Both the position numbers and the translations under genes were made by a program. Below, piece after piece: positions 12,116 through 22,870 of a DNA stretch of 64,000 bases. Origin of the DNA: Schistocerca nitens (Eukaryota; Arthropoda; Insecta; Orthoptera; Acrididae). The notes under the pieces are model-generated. The model saw only the letters and a program-made list of their open reading frames with translations. It was not told the DNA's origin and ran no database searches. The stretch is from contig NC_064616.1 of assembly GCF_023898315.1 (NCBI RefSeq), positions 645,850,974-645,914,973 on the forward strand. Reading direction: 5' to 3'. The stretch's first letter is position 1; each line of letters begins with the position of its first letter.

Positions 12116-12799
12116 GAGACTGGTGGGTCAGTCCTTAAACGAATTTTTGGGAGTCAGTAATGGAAGAATAGTTGACACATTTTTCGGCAGTTCAGATACT
12201 TACCGTATTTGGCTTCAGAGCAAGGACACTCAGGGTAGGGCGCTTCAAGCAAATTTCAGGGGATCAGGAGGGCCCTCCCCCCCAACCCCACCCTTGACCT
12301 TAGAACATGGCTGAATGCTATGATACCTGGAACGTCCTTGGAGGTTTAATGCTGCTATCAGCGAAATGTGACATGTGCAGTTGTCTCAGCTGTAATATGA
12401 CACCACAGATAAGAAATCACTGATGCTGTCTGCAAATTTCTGGCCATAACATAAACTGCTACACTGCTGACAGTCAGTGTTGATTTTAAAATAGATTGCT
12501 TGTACAGTTTACACAGACTTGTGACAATGCATATGAGGTTTTATTTTCCAACTTGAACCTGTGCAGTACAGCGTTAATGATGTATCTTCTCTATTTAAAA
12601 GGTAAATCTGTCATTGACTCAAAGGTTGATTTCAACACTACAGCGCTTTAGAAGGCACAACCCTATTGGAGGCATGATCTTCTAACTTATGCAGCCAGTT
12701 ATAGGAGGCCCTACAGTTTTAACACAGACTCTGAAGCATCATGCAACTCTGCATTTCTCACAGTAACAAACATTGCCATGGGTAAAAAAGCAACAAGTG
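12116..12799. other. spacer, no gene seen
   Basis: Mixed-composition sequence with a short G/C-rich patch near 12265-12295 (runs of G and C in GGAGGGCCCTCCCCCCC). No open frame with recognisable similarity. Presumed old intergenic or repeat-derived DNA. Confidence 0.4.
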
Positions 12800-12900
12800 A
12801 CATATAAGTTCCTAGGACATACAAGGCGTCGAACCCATGATCTTTGGGTCCACAGTCAGGCACTTTACCACTGAGACTCAGACTATCTCCTTAAAAGGAA
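12800..12900 (-). repeat. tRNA-like SINE fragment
   Basis: Read on the minus strand, the segment contains a tRNA-like head: TCAGTGGTAAAGTGCCTGAC (A box and anticodon stem side) and a B-box-like GGGTTCGACGCC after a 7-base anticodon-loop-like element. No acceptor stem closes around it and it is embedded in repetitive sequence, so it is a SINE or tRNA pseudogene rather than a working tRNA gene. Confidence 0.5.
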
Positions 12901-13128
12901 TGAAACTTCTAAGGCAACAAAGTACTCAGGATCAAAATAAATTGAGTTTTTTCACTGATGGTGTCTGATACAAATGATTTATATCTAAATTATATAATTT
13001 CACCTTCAGGTGCGCCTGCTGTAGACCATCTCAATCTAAACACTGAAGTATGTAAAGTGGTCCAAAATAAATTATGTTAGTTCTTCTTCCATCATTTTTC
13101 AGTCATGCATTCGGAATATTTTTAATTC
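12901..13128. other. spacer, no gene seen
   Basis: AT-rich, no open frame of interest. Ends where the left arm of the inverted-repeat pair described at 13129 begins. Confidence 0.4.
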
Positions 13129-13340
13129 TTGTACCCATATTTCAGTTGACAACCTTTCAGCCATTCCCAAGGTGAGTCACTTGCAAGTTTAAAATCATTT
13201 TACAGGTTATGAAGTAAAAGTACATGCATTAGTGTAGTCCGAGATAAAACATAATGCATCTAAGAGTTAAACAATGCTAGCACAGAGTCAACGAATCCAC
13301 AGTGCTTACAAAGTATGTTGTTGATTACTATGCATGGAAT
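13129..13340 (+). repeat. left member of inverted repeat pair (Penelope-linked)
   Basis: This segment is an imperfect reverse complement of 15335-15605. Shared stretches include GACAACCTTTCAG followed by CATTC.CAAGGTGA, and GCAGAGTCA and AAGTATGTTGTTGATT further in. The right member abuts a Penelope-like coding remnant, so this pair may be terminal repeats of a Penelope-like element, which can occur in inverted orientation. That link is inference. Confidence 0.6.
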
Positions 13341-14502
13341 ATGTTGGAATGCCCAGCAGTGAAGACTTAGAACAATATTTCCTTTGGGAGCGTTGCCAAG
13401 AAATAAGCGTTTTTCATCAGCAACGGCCGGTAATCGTGGGCTAATGTGCTACAGCACACCGTAAATATCAAACTCAAATTACGTCATTTCTCTTAGAAGT
13501 CAAGACAGAAATAGCACTACAACTATACCATTTCTCTTCAAATTTATTCTGGTGCAAATAAAACAGACGAAAACGCGATTTGTATCGCTCTCTCTGTAAC
13601 AACTGGAAACCAAGTTTTGAGTGCTGAAATGATGGTCAGCCATGCTACAATCAATTCATAGAAGGGATGCAGCTGCCTGTCTTCGATTGTAAATGCTCTA
13701 ATGTGACGCAATCCCTGCCTGTACTAAGGATGCTATGTCACAGTACCAGGTCAGTATTTTCATTGAAACTGCATATAAAATATTATGCAAAGAGCATGGC
13801 GAGTTTAGGTGATCTGCTAAAGACGCCCTTTTCCAGTAAACCTCTGAAGGGATAAGTGATAGTTAAGGAGTCACGTAGATGCACTTCAAATTCTTTTAAG
13901 TGCAGGGCATGGGAGTGGGCTCCTCGATTTGGCTCAGACTTTATGACTAGAAGCAGTATCTTGAATATTTCACTTCCATGGGGCATAGGAAAAGATAAGA
14001 CACTCCCTAAAAATTTATTAACAGAGTATGAGGAATTATTGAGGAATACTTGACATATTGGTGCCGTGACGCAGTTGCCATGCGCACTGACTAGCAGTTC
14101 GTCGCCTCGGCTTCCTTTCTCGTTGCTGCCATCTTTTCTTCATTTTATTTTATTCCTTGCAATTTTAAACTGTTACTTATAAAATTTAAATGTATTTAAA
14201 CAGTTCAATTTATATATGTAAAATTAATATATTCAATTTAGTTACGATTACTACCCATGCTTGTCAAAAGATGATGAAAAAGACGAGTACACGAAGAGAT
14301 GTAGTATGAAAGAGTATGAAAAGAGTTTGATCTGCAGGTGTGATGTTCGCAATGCATTTTTTTCCTTTCTATGTTTCTTAATCAGGAACAGTGATGCGTT
14401 GGGTACAAGGGAAATGAAAGATCTAGGACATACTAATGCATCAATAAAAAAAAACATAAATCATAAACATTTCTACAAGATCCAGAATGAATAGCATGCA
14501 CT
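13341..14502. other. spacer, no gene seen
   Basis: Open frames here (for example 13667-13855, 13856-14053 and 14261-14494 on the plus strand) are under 80 codons and contain no domain I can name. The DNA around 14070-14130 is somewhat GC-richer. I cannot assign a function. Confidence 0.4.
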
Positions 14503-14975
14503 GATATGAAGTTTCCTGGAAGATTAAAACTGTGTGCCTCACTGGGACTTGAACCCAGGGCCTTTGCCTTTCACGTGCAAATGTTCTACCAAATGAGCTA
14601 CCCAAGCTGTCCGCACAGCTTTATTACCGCCAGTACTTCACCGGCTACCCTCCAAACTTCACAGAAGTTCTCCTGCAAAACGTGAAGAAACTGGAAGAAA
14701 GTGTACTGTGGAGACATAGCTTAGCCACAGCCTGGAGGATGTTTCCACAATGAATTTTTCACTCTACAATGGAGTGTGCACTGATATGAAACTTGCTGGC
14801 AGATTAAAACAGTGTGCCACACTCGGACTCGAGCACAGGACGTTTGGCTTTCAGAGGCAAAAGCTTTACCAACTGAACGATTCTAGCACAATTCATGATC
14901 CATCCTCACAGCTTTACTTCCGCCATTGCTTCATCTCCTACCTTCCAATCTTCACAGAAGTTATCCCGCATGGTA
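14503..14975 (-). repeat. tandem tRNA-derived SINE units (family C)
   Basis: Two units lie head to tail. Each begins with TGATATGAA.CTT.CTGG.AGATTAAAAC followed by the complement of a tRNA-like promoter: ACTTGAACCCAGGGCCTTTGCC (B-box side), then CAAATGTTCTACCAAATGAGCTACC in unit 1, and diverged counterparts in unit 2. A common downstream segment CCTCACAGCTTTACTTCCGCC follows. Read on the minus strand these give GGTAGCTCATTTGGTAGAACATTTG, an A-box-like start. The same family is split by a LINE at 2962-4375. Confidence 0.75.
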
Positions 14976-15024
14976 TGTTGTTTATATAAAACGAAATACT
15001 TTATCTTAGTTTCCCTAGGTAAAG

Positions 15025-15360
15025 CTAATATCGGAACAATATTAAGTCACGCCTATCATGACAACCTAGTGAAACACAATCAGCTTCTTTTTGCAATACT
15101 GTAACACACTGGCAAAATTTTGCATGAGCCAACACTTGTTTCCATGATTTACCGAGCTGGAAACCCTCATCTCTGTTGAGCAGGTTATTTTCTAATTGCA
15201 TTTCCACAGCTTCCTTGACCACTAAATCCCAGAACAATGAGGGTGTAACCAGTATCGTAACTTTTTCGCAATCTATGGAATGGCAAGTGGACATACAATG
15301 TTCAGCCACTGCAGATTTATTAGGCTGTAGAAGGCGGGTGTATCACTGGTGTTCAGCCAG
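15025..15360 (-). pseudogene. Penelope-like element C-terminal (GIY-YIG region) fragment
   Basis: An open minus-strand frame (15025-15309) reads AEHCMSTCHSIDCEKVTIL, then WDLVVKEAVEMQ, then NRDEGFQLGKSWKQVL. The order AEH...GH..DF....IL, WD....EA.E, NRD.GF.L...W is the pattern I know from the C-terminal endonuclease end of Penelope-like retroelements. The reverse transcriptase is absent and the N-terminal side breaks near 15330, so it is a short 5'-truncated fragment. Family assignment rests on motif memory. Confidence 0.62.
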
Positions 15361-15605
15361 TGTTTTTATACACGTCAGCCGTAACAATCAACAACATACT
15401 TCATAAGCACTGCGGACTCGCTGACTCTGCACTTGCTTTGTTTTACTGTTAGACACACAGTTTTGTCTATGACTGACACACTTGTTACTGACAGTGTTAA
15501 CTCACACGTTTACTCTACAGTGTGTAAAGTGATTTAAAAATTAACATTTGATTCACCTTGAGAATGACTGAAAGGTTGTCATCTAAAGTACTGGAACAAA
15601 AATTA
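15335..15605 (-). repeat. right member of inverted repeat pair
   Basis: Reverse-complement partner of 13129-13340. It holds TTGATTCACCTTGAGAATGA then CTGAAAGGTTGTC, plus CAACATACTTCATAAGCACTGC. It directly abuts the Penelope-like fragment. About 2 kb separates the pair. Confidence 0.6.
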
Positions 15606-16140
15606 ATAATATCCTGGATGCATGCCTGAAAAATGATGGATTATTCAATCTGTTCAGAAAACTTCAAAAAACACAGACTAAGTTTTTGTCAAACAGACAT
15701 GAAACTTTGGTTACTGTTTGTTTGGCCTTCATATCAGGTGGACACAAGAACAGACAATTTCATGCTTACTGTAGCACTACTGATTTTAGATGCGATTGTG
15801 TTTCGAATTAGTTTCTATACTCAAATGTTTCAGTTGAGTTGGAGTGACACAAGCACACCTCAAGATGAAATTGTATAATTTAGAAACCAATCATGTGAAT
15901 TAAATACTATCAATAAAACTGATAAATGGATTAGCCAATGACAGCATATTAATGAAACACAACTGAATGGCTGTAAGTTTCCATATGCAAAGATGAATTG
16001 CACAGAAATAAATTAAGCTGAATTCTCCAGTTCTCTGTTCCCTATATTCTTCAAATCTGTCACATTGTTACAATACTTTTTCATCCCTAACACATCTGCA
16101 ATGCCTGACACAAAATATGAAGCCCTTAAAGACATGGTTG
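15606..16140. other. spacer, no gene seen
   Basis: AT-rich with one 81-codon plus frame (15633-15878) showing no recognisable motif. Ends at the TA target of the Tc1 element. Confidence 0.4.
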
Positions 16141-16142
16141 TA

Positions 16143-17564
16143 CACTCCTGGAAATTGAAATAAGAACACCGTGAATTCATTGTCCCAGGAAGGGGAAACT
16201 TTATTGACACATTCCTGGGGTCAGATACATCACATGATCACACTGACAGAACTACAGGCACATAGACACAGGCAACAGAGCATGCACAATGTCGGCACTA
16301 GTACAGTGTATATCCACCTTTCGCAGCAATGCAGGCTGCTATTCTCCCATGGAGACGATCGTAGAGATGCTGGATGTAGTCCTGTGGAACGGCTTGCCAT
16401 GCCATTTCCACCTGGCGCCTCAGTTGGACCAGCGTTCGTGTTGGACGTGCAGACCGCGTGAGACGACGCTTCATCCAGTCCCAAACATGCTCAATGGGGG
16501 ACAGATCCGGAGATCTTGCTGGCCAGGGTAGTTGACTTACACCTTCTAGAGCACGTTGGGTGGCACAGGATACATGCGGACGTGCATTGTCCTGTTGGAA
16601 CAGCAAGTTCCCTTGCCGGTCTAGGAATGGTAGAACGATGGGTTCGATGACGGTTTGGATGTACCGTGCACTATTCAGTGTCCCCTCGACGATCACCAGT
16701 GGTGTACGGCCAGTGTACGAGATCGCTCCCCACACCATGATGCCGGGTGTTGGCCCTGTGTGCCTCGGTCATATGCAGTCCTGATTGTGGCGCTCACCTG
16801 CATGGCGCCAAACACGCATACGACCATCATTGGCACCAAGGCAGAAGCGACTCTCATCGCTGAAGACGTCACGTCTCCATTCGTCCCTCCATTCACGCCT
16901 GTCGCGACACCACTGGAGGCGGGCTGCACGATGTTGGGGCGTGAGCGGAAGACGGCCTAACGGTGTGCGGGACCGTAGCCCAGCTTCATGGAGACGGTTG
17001 CGAATGGTCCTCGCCGATACCCCAGGAGCAACAGTGTCCCTAATTTGCTGGGAAGTGGCGGTGCGGTCCCCTACGGCACTGCGTAGGATCCTACGGTCTT
17101 GGCGTGCATCCGTGCGTCGCTGCGGTCCGGTCCCAGGTCGACGGGCACGTGCACCTTCCGCCGACCACTGGCGACAACATCGATGTACTGTGGAGACCTC
17201 ACGCCCCACGTGTTGAGCAATTCGGCGGTACGTCCACCCGGCCTCCCTCATGCCCACTATACGCCCGCGCTCAAAGTCCGTCAACTGCACATACGGTTCA
17301 CGTCCACGCTGTCGCGGCATGCTACCAGTGTTAAAGACTGCGATGGAGCTCCGTATGCCACGGCAAACTGGCTGACACTGACGGCGGCGGTGCACAAATG
17401 CTGCGCAGCTAGCGCCATTCGACGGCCAACACCGCGGTTCCTGGTGTGTCCGCTGTGCCGTGCGTGTGATCATTGCTTGTACAGCCCTCTCGCAGTGTCC
17501 GGAGCAAGTACGGTGGGTCTGACACACCGGTGTCAATGTGTTCTTTTTTCCATTTCCAGGAGTG
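16143..17564 (-). mobile_element. Tc1-like transposon, full length (copy 1), inactivated
   Basis: Ends read CACTCCTGGAAAT...ATTTCCAGGAGTG as inverted repeats, flanked on both sides by TA (16141-16142 and 17565-17566). The length of 1422 bp equals the copy at 52404-53825, which lies in the opposite orientation. The encoded transposases differ at about eight amino acids, so the two insertions are fairly recent relatives. One nonsense codon breaks the transposase here. Confidence 0.95.
16298..17320 (-). pseudogene. Tc1-like transposase with single nonsense codon
   Basis: The minus-strand frame starts with MPRQRGREPY at 17320 and is open to a TGA at 16769-16771, then resumes in the same frame to the normal stop at 16298. 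Where copy 2 has CGA (Arg) this copy has TGA, a change at a CpG. An N-terminal paired-type helix-turn-helix (DFERGRIVGMREAGWTYRR) precedes the DDE domain (VFSDESRF, QQDNARPH, SPDLSPIEHVWD). Except for that codon the protein is complete. It would cut and reinsert its own element at TA sites; here it is presumably dead. Confidence 0.9.
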
Positions 17565-17566
17565 TA

Positions 17567-17914
17567 TGTCAACGCAACTCCATACAAGTGCACAACATTG
17601 CTCAGTACGTACTGCTTGACCACGATAACGTGACGATTTCGCTAGTGCTGCCAGAAGCGGAGAAAATCGGCACTACTTGTGAGATACTAATTTGTCTTCA
17701 AGCGCTGCCAACGCCAAGCTGCTCCTTCACGTGAAGTATTAGGAAAGGCGTGTGTTCAGTGGCTAGTAACTTCTGTACATACTTGATGAGATTTTTTTTT
17801 TTTTTTACATTAGAGCAAAAATTTACTGATTTTGACTTCTTCAACTCATTGGGGCAAGTTTATTTCAGAGATTTGTTGCAAGTACTAGTTTCAGAACTGC
17901 AGTTATTCTTAAAA
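17567..17914. other. spacer, no gene seen
   Basis: Short AT-rich interval between the Tc1 copy and a SINE, with a 15-nt T run near 17792. Nothing coding recognised. Confidence 0.4.
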
Positions 17915-18186
17915 AACAGTCCGCCTGCTTAGCTGGGTGGTAACGTGCATGCCTCTCATGCAAGCGGGCTCGGGTTCAATTCCTGGCCGGGTTGGAGATT
18001 TTCTCCTCTCTGGGATTGGGTGCTGTGTTGTCTTCATCATCATCATCATCATCACCGGCGCGCAAGACGCCCAACGTGGCTTCGATTGAAATAAGACTTG
18101 CACTTGGCAGCCGAACTTCCCCGCTTGGGGCCGCCCAGCCAACGGTGCCATACGCTCGTTTCAGATTTTCTTAGAAACCAGAGTAG
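17915..18186 (+). repeat. tRNA-derived SINE (family D)
   Basis: The tRNA-like head runs from GCTTAGCTGGGTGGTAACG (A box) to GGGTTCAATTCCTGG (B box). It is followed by GGAGATTTTCTCC and GGGTGCTGTGTTGTC, a (ATC)n run at about 18036-18054, then a tail with CTTGCACTTGGCAGCCGAAC and GGGGCCGCCCAGCCAACGG. A minus-strand copy lies at 57858-58086. Confidence 0.82.
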
Positions 18187-18199
18187 TCGCCGCTGTTGT

Positions 18200-18240
18200 T
18201 GCATTATTATTATTATTATTATTATTGTTATTATTAGTTT
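18200..18240. repeat. (ATT)n microsatellite
   Basis: TTATTATTATTATTATTATT-type trinucleotide run directly after the SINE. No coding content. Confidence 0.85.
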
Positions 18241-18674
18241 TCGACTTTCGATTCATAGTGTTGTAAATTGTACATTCATCTACTTCAATTTTTCATTACA
18301 GTCGATAAGTAAATAATACATAAGTTGTAAGTAAAACCGTCGAGCGTGAATATCTCAACAAATTGGTTTCCCATCCGACGGAAGTGTCACTTAAGAGGAT
18401 AATATTTCCGCGAGTGGCTCCTCCAGTTTCGTGTTAAGCACAAAGCGCGGGTAGTCGTGCCAGAATCTGCTACAAGCAGCCTATGCCGTCTTCCCCTCAC
18501 TGTTCCTCCACCCTCCGCAGGCGGAATGCGGGGGCATGTCTGTTCCCGACAACCAACGCGCCAATCGTCGACTTATTGTGGCCAGACAGTAAATGACTGT
18601 TATAGATAGAATGGCCACGAGAATGTATTAGTGTTGTTCATGTTTTATGTTGTTCCCAGGCCTGGCAGAATATA
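18241..18674. other. spacer, no gene seen
   Basis: Moderately GC-rich patch near 18480-18560, no open frame with similarity. Ends at a TA before the next Tc1-like element. Confidence 0.4.
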
Positions 18675-19887
18675 CACTGAAGTGCCAAAGAAACCAGTAT
18701 AGACGTGTGCATTCAAATACAGATATATGCAAACAGGCAGAATACGGCGCTGCGGTCGGCAACGCCTATATAAGACAAGTGTCTGGCGCAGTTGTTACAT
18801 CGATTACGGCTGCTACAATGACCGATTATAAAGATTTAAGAGCTTGAACATGGTGTTATAGTCGGCGCATGAGCAATGGGACACAGCATCTCTAAAGTAG
18901 CGATGAAGTGGGGATTTTCCCGTACAATCATTTCACGAGTGTACCATGAATATCAGGAATCCGGTAAAACATCAAATCTCTGACATCACCGTGGCCAGAA
19001 AAAGATCCTGCAAGAACGGGACCAACGACGACTGAAGAGAATCGTTCAACGTGACATAAGTGCAGCCGTTCTGCAAATTGCTGCAGATTTCAATGCTGGG
19101 CCATCACCGAGTGTCAGCGTGTGAACCATTCAATGAAACATCCATGATGTGCGCTTTTAGAGATGAAGACCCACTCGTGCACCCTTGATGACTGCACGAC
19201 ACAAAGCTTCACACCACGCCTGGGTCTGTCAACACCGACATTGGACTGTTGATGACTGGAAACATGTTACCTGGTCGAACGAGTCTCATTTCAAACTCTA
19301 TCAAGGGGATGGACGTGTACAGGTATGGAGACGACCTCATGAATCCATGGACCCTACATGTCAGCAGGGGACTGTTCAAGCTAGTGGAGGCTCTGTAATG
19401 GTGTGGGCCATGTGCAATTGGAGTGAAATGGAACCCCTGATACGTTTAGATACAACATTGATAGGTGACACGTATATAAGTATCCTGTCTGGTCACCTGC
19501 ACCCATTCATGTCCATTGTGTATTCTGATGGAGTTCGCAAATTCCAGCAGCACAAAGCGACACCCCACACGTCCAGAATTGCTACTTAGTGGCTCCAGAA
19601 ACACTCTTCTTAATTTAAACACTTCCGCTAGCCACCAAACTCCCCAGACATGTACATTATTGAGCATATCTAGGATGCATTGCAACATGCTGTTCAGAAG
19701 AGATCTCCACCCCCTCATACTCTTATGGATTTCTGGACAGCCCTGTAGGATTCATGGTGTCAGTTCCTTTTAGCACCACTTCAGGCATTAGTCGAGTCCA
19801 TGCTACATCACGTTGTAGCACTTCTGCATGATTGCAGTGCCCTACATGATATTAGGCAGGTGTGCCAGTTGCTTTGGCTCTTCAGTG
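18675..19887 (+). mobile_element. Tc1-like DNA transposon, decayed (second family)
   Basis: The left end starts CACTGAAGTGCCAAAGAAAC. The right end is its inverse, GTTGCTTTGGCTCTTCAGTG. TA precedes the left end. The length is about 1.2 kb, typical for the superfamily. The transposase relic reads on the plus strand. It is distinct in sequence and ends from the families at 420 and 16143. Confidence 0.88.
18817..19855 (+). pseudogene. Tc1-like transposase pseudogene with lost catalytic residues
   Basis: The longest intact piece (19185-19589) includes the DDE core in order: TWSNESHF (normally SDES, so the first Asp is now Asn), GGSVMVWAMCNWS, and QQHKATPHTS (normally QQDNA, so the second Asp is lost). 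A stop at 19587-19589 and frame changes separate it from the NSPDMYIIEHI block. The N-terminal helix-turn-helix part (about 18820-19100) is interrupted by stops. Two of three catalytic acids are gone. Confidence 0.85.
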
Positions 19888-19899
19888 CATAAGGACTGT

Positions 19900-21045
19900 G
19901 AACATCATCAGATGTTGAATGATTGCTTTCAAGGGCGCCGAGTTGCTGCACACTCATATGAGACAACATTATCAGCTCCTGAAAGTTTGAAAGAGGCCTC
20001 ACTGTGGATATCCATTTGGATGGCTGCTCGAATCGCGCAATATTAAAACTTCCGTGGCAATCAGATGTGGCAGTGTCCTGATGTTAGAGCACATGGAAAC
20101 TTCAGGGCACGCATACTTGTCGCCGAGGTTCCAGTCGCCCATGTCTGGCCACTGCAAGGGAGGATCGGCATATTGCACACCAAGGCATTTTAACATCTGT
20201 GCCTGCAACCAGAAAACAAGTAACGGACTCCCTGCAACATTGCGTGTCATCCCGCACCATTGGTCGGAGACTAGCACCCAGACTACAGAATTACTGTCCA
20301 GTCCATAAGCTGTCTGTCACTTTGAAACACAAGTGGCTGCGTTTGGAGTTGTGCCATAACTTGGAATAAGGGACTGCTGTAAATAGTGTCACATTATGTT
20401 CAGCGATTCTGCAATACCCCAGATAACCATCGAAGGCGAGAATGGCGACAACCTGGAGGACGGGTTCCATTCTTCTGATGTTTTGGAGAGGCACAGCAAT
20501 GCCGTTCCTGGTGTGGGAGCCACAGGTGTAACTTCAAGTCATGGGTGGTAGTGATTGAGGGAACTCTGACAATACAACAGTATGTCACAAACATCCTTGT
20601 CCTCATGTGTTACCTCTCTTGTAACAATCATAATCACATTTTACAATACGATAATGTTTGTCCGCACATGCTTATATGTCTATGAACTGTCTAAGTGATG
20701 CTGAGGTACTTCTGTGGCCCACAAGATCCCTGATAGAACGTGTGGGAACATCTTGGATATCAACTCCGTTCCATTGCCAGTACGTCATGCACCAATTACA
20801 ACAGTTGTAGACCAGTTTGCCTTGGGGCAGGATACAATAGCTTCAACAAGCTCTCCAACCGAATTAACACATGCATCCAGGCCAGGACATGCAACAACTT
20901 ACTAATAAGCGGGTTCACACAGCTAAATTCTTTGTATGATCTGATTTTTTTTAATCACTGAAATAACATCACATACCCTCTCAACTCAAAGTCTCACATC
21001 TTTTCCTCGCCCCCCTTTTTTTCCAGGCAGTCACTATTCATCAAG
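19900..21045 (+). mobile_element. decayed Tc1-like DNA transposon (third family)
   Basis: Plus-strand relics include CVSSRTIGRRLAP (linker between helix-turn-helix and DDE domains), KHKWLRLELCHN and DINSVPLPVRHAP near the C-terminus. The catalytic D/D/E boxes cannot be found in frame. The right end near 21030-21045 reads TTTTCCAGGCAGTCA. A similar but better-preserved end occurs at 21824-21855. The left end is not clear and abuts the preceding Tc1 element directly. Confidence 0.65.
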
Positions 21046-21744
21046 CTTGCAAGAAACCACACAGTGGCTAGAAGTGTGTGTGTTAACTAAGTCTGTCAGT
21101 ATTAGGATAATGACAAACACATTTTGTACTTAATTCAGATTCGTAAGTAGTAACTGTCTCATTCAAAGTTGTACAAGTTCTCAAATGGTTGACAGACTTC
21201 AGGCTTGCTGCTGAACACTGCAAACCTTTCTGTAAATAAAATGCCAACAACTTTTAAGATGATTCCTCTTTTTTTTACTTCAATGAAGGAATGATTCTGA
21301 GACATATTCAGTGTTGCATTACTAAGTAGGATCCTCTTTTGAGTTGATGCACTGGGCGATTTATTTGAAGCTATCTTTTTATCTTGGAAATTTGTTATTG
21401 CTTCCATACAGAACGGTGTTGGAGTGTTCTGGAGCAAAATTCTAAATCGTTTCAATCTTGTGAAGAGCCTGGAAACTATACAGTCCAGTAAGGTAATTTT
21501 CATGATTGCCAAGCCAAATAAAAAAAGTTTTCTACCGTTATCATGACATGGACAGGTATATCATGACCTCCACTTCAAATGACATGCAAAATTTCACTAC
21601 CACATAAAATGCATGAATTACAGCCCAAAACATACTAGCTCCATAGCACACAATGTTCTAGTCAGCAGTGGAGGCCAACTTCTGAGTTGTACTTGACTTG
21701 TAGTAAAATGCTGCTGGTTTGAAATGCTACAATTCTACCACCAC

Positions 21745-21745
<1 letters not shown>
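21046..21745. other. spacer, no gene seen
   Basis: No recognisable gene. The one long minus frame (21159-21512, 117 codons) has no domain I can name and AT-rich composition, so I do not call it. Confidence 0.4.

Positions 21746-21746
<1 letters not shown>

Positions 21747-21778
<32 letters not shown>
21747..21778 (+). repeat. poly(A) run
   Basis: 32 consecutive A. It may be the tail of an otherwise unrecognisable retrotransposed sequence upstream. Confidence 0.9.
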
Positions 21779-21780
<2 letters not shown>

Positions 21781-21823
21781 GGAGCCCAGAAGGGGATATG
21801 GACACATACTGAAACATGTTTAT

Positions 21824-21856
21824 TGGGTGCTTCACCTTTTTGTCAGACAGTGTATT
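21824..21856. repeat. isolated terminal inverted repeat of the third Tc1-like family
   Basis: GGGTGCTTCACCTTTTTGTCAGACAGTGTA matches the expected terminal repeat of the element type at 19900-21045 and ends in TA. No transposase is next to it, so it is either a solo end or the displaced right end of that element. Confidence 0.55.
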
Positions 21857-21927
21857 ATGTGTAGGTTAATCCTAAACAGAATGTCAGACTTACCTTGACC
21901 ATATATATATATATAGTTATAATAAAG

Positions 21928-22219
21928 GGAAACATTCCACGTAGGAAAAATATATCTAAAAACATAGATGATGTGACTTACCAAATGAAAGTGCTGGCAG
22001 GTCGACAGATACACAAACAAACACAAACATACACACAAAATTCAAGCTTTCGCAACAAACTGTTGCCTCATCAGGAAAGAGGGAAGGAGAGGGAAAGACG
22101 AAAGGATGTGGGTTTTAAGGGAGAGCGTAAGGAGTCATTCCAATCCCGGGAGTGGAAAGACTTACCTTAGGGGGAAAAAAGGACGGGTATACACTCGCGC
22201 ACACACACACATATCCATC

Positions 22220-22282
<63 letters not shown>

Positions 22283-22546
22283 ATATATATATATACCCGT
22301 CCTTTTTTCCCCCTAAGGTAAGTCTTTCCGCTCCCGGGATTGGAATGACTCCTTACCCTCTCCCTTAAAACCCACATCCTTTCGTCTTTCCCTCTCATTC
22401 CCTCTTTCCTGATGAGGCAACAGTTTGTTGCGAAAGCTTGAATTTTGTGTGTATGTTTGTGTGTCTGTCGACCTGCCAGGACTTTCATTTGGTAAGTCAC
22501 ATCATCTTTGTTTGTAGATATATTTTTCCTACGTGGAATGTTTCCC
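21928..22546. repeat. large palindrome (foldback/MITE-like element) with GT-repeat centre
   Basis: The left arm (21928-22191) starts GGGAAACATTCCACGTAGG. The right arm (22293-22546) is its reverse complement and ends CCTACGTGGAATGTTTCCC. The arms match with few differences over about 255-264 bp. The ~100 bp centre holds (AC)n then (GT)29. AT dinucleotide runs flank both outer ends. Open frames in this region (for example 21895-22170 plus and 22162-22587 minus) encode the same peptide because of the symmetry and are not genes. Confidence 0.92.
22223..22280 (+). repeat. (GT)29 microsatellite
   Basis: Uninterrupted GT dinucleotides in the centre of the palindrome. Confidence 0.97.
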
Positions 22547-22597
22547 TCTAATATATATATATATATGGTATCTGTTCTTTCGGACATTTCTGAAAGA

Positions 22598-22870
22598 ACA
22601 GCTTGTTACAATGAAATGAATACACTTAGCTGCATACAGGCATTGATATAAGACAACGGGCACAGTTGAAAATGTGTGCCCCAACCGGGACTCGAATCCG
22701 GGATCTCCTGCTTACACAGCAGACGGTCTATCCTTCTGAGCCACTGAGGACACAGAGGATAGTGCAACTGCAGGGACTCGTCTCTGGCACGCCTCCCGTG
22801 AGACCCACATTCACAACTTCTTGTCCCGCATTATATTCATAGTGGCCCTGCCCATTATACTCATTACCCG
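22598..22870 (-). repeat. tRNA-derived SINE (family E)
   Basis: On the minus strand, TGGCTCAGAAGGATAGACCG (A box) and GGATTCGAGTCCCGGTT (B box) are separated by an anticodon-arm-like TCTGCTGTGTAAGCAGGAGAT. Tail sequence follows through CCTCTGTGTCCTCAGTGGC on one side and GGCACACATTTTC on the other. No closed acceptor stem. A pol III-type retrotransposon rather than a tRNA gene. Confidence 0.7.

Noticed and set aside
16785-17734. Plus-strand ORFs opposite the Tc1 transposase (also 52366-53797 minus)
   Set aside because: Antisense shadows of a GC-rich transposase gene. They appear in both copies only because the element is duplicated.
18033-18054. ATC trinucleotide run as a separate satellite
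   Set aside because: It is the internal repeat typical of the family D SINE (also seen in inverse at about 57955-57965).
21895-22587. Open frames on both strands encoding similar peptides
   Set aside because: They mirror each other because the DNA is a palindrome. No protein family, and simple repeats in the centre.
22681-22760. tRNA gene candidates (also at 12810-12880, 14540-14600, 17930-17990, 1230-1290)
   Set aside because: A and B boxes are present but acceptor stems do not close and long non-tRNA tails follow. They are SINE heads.
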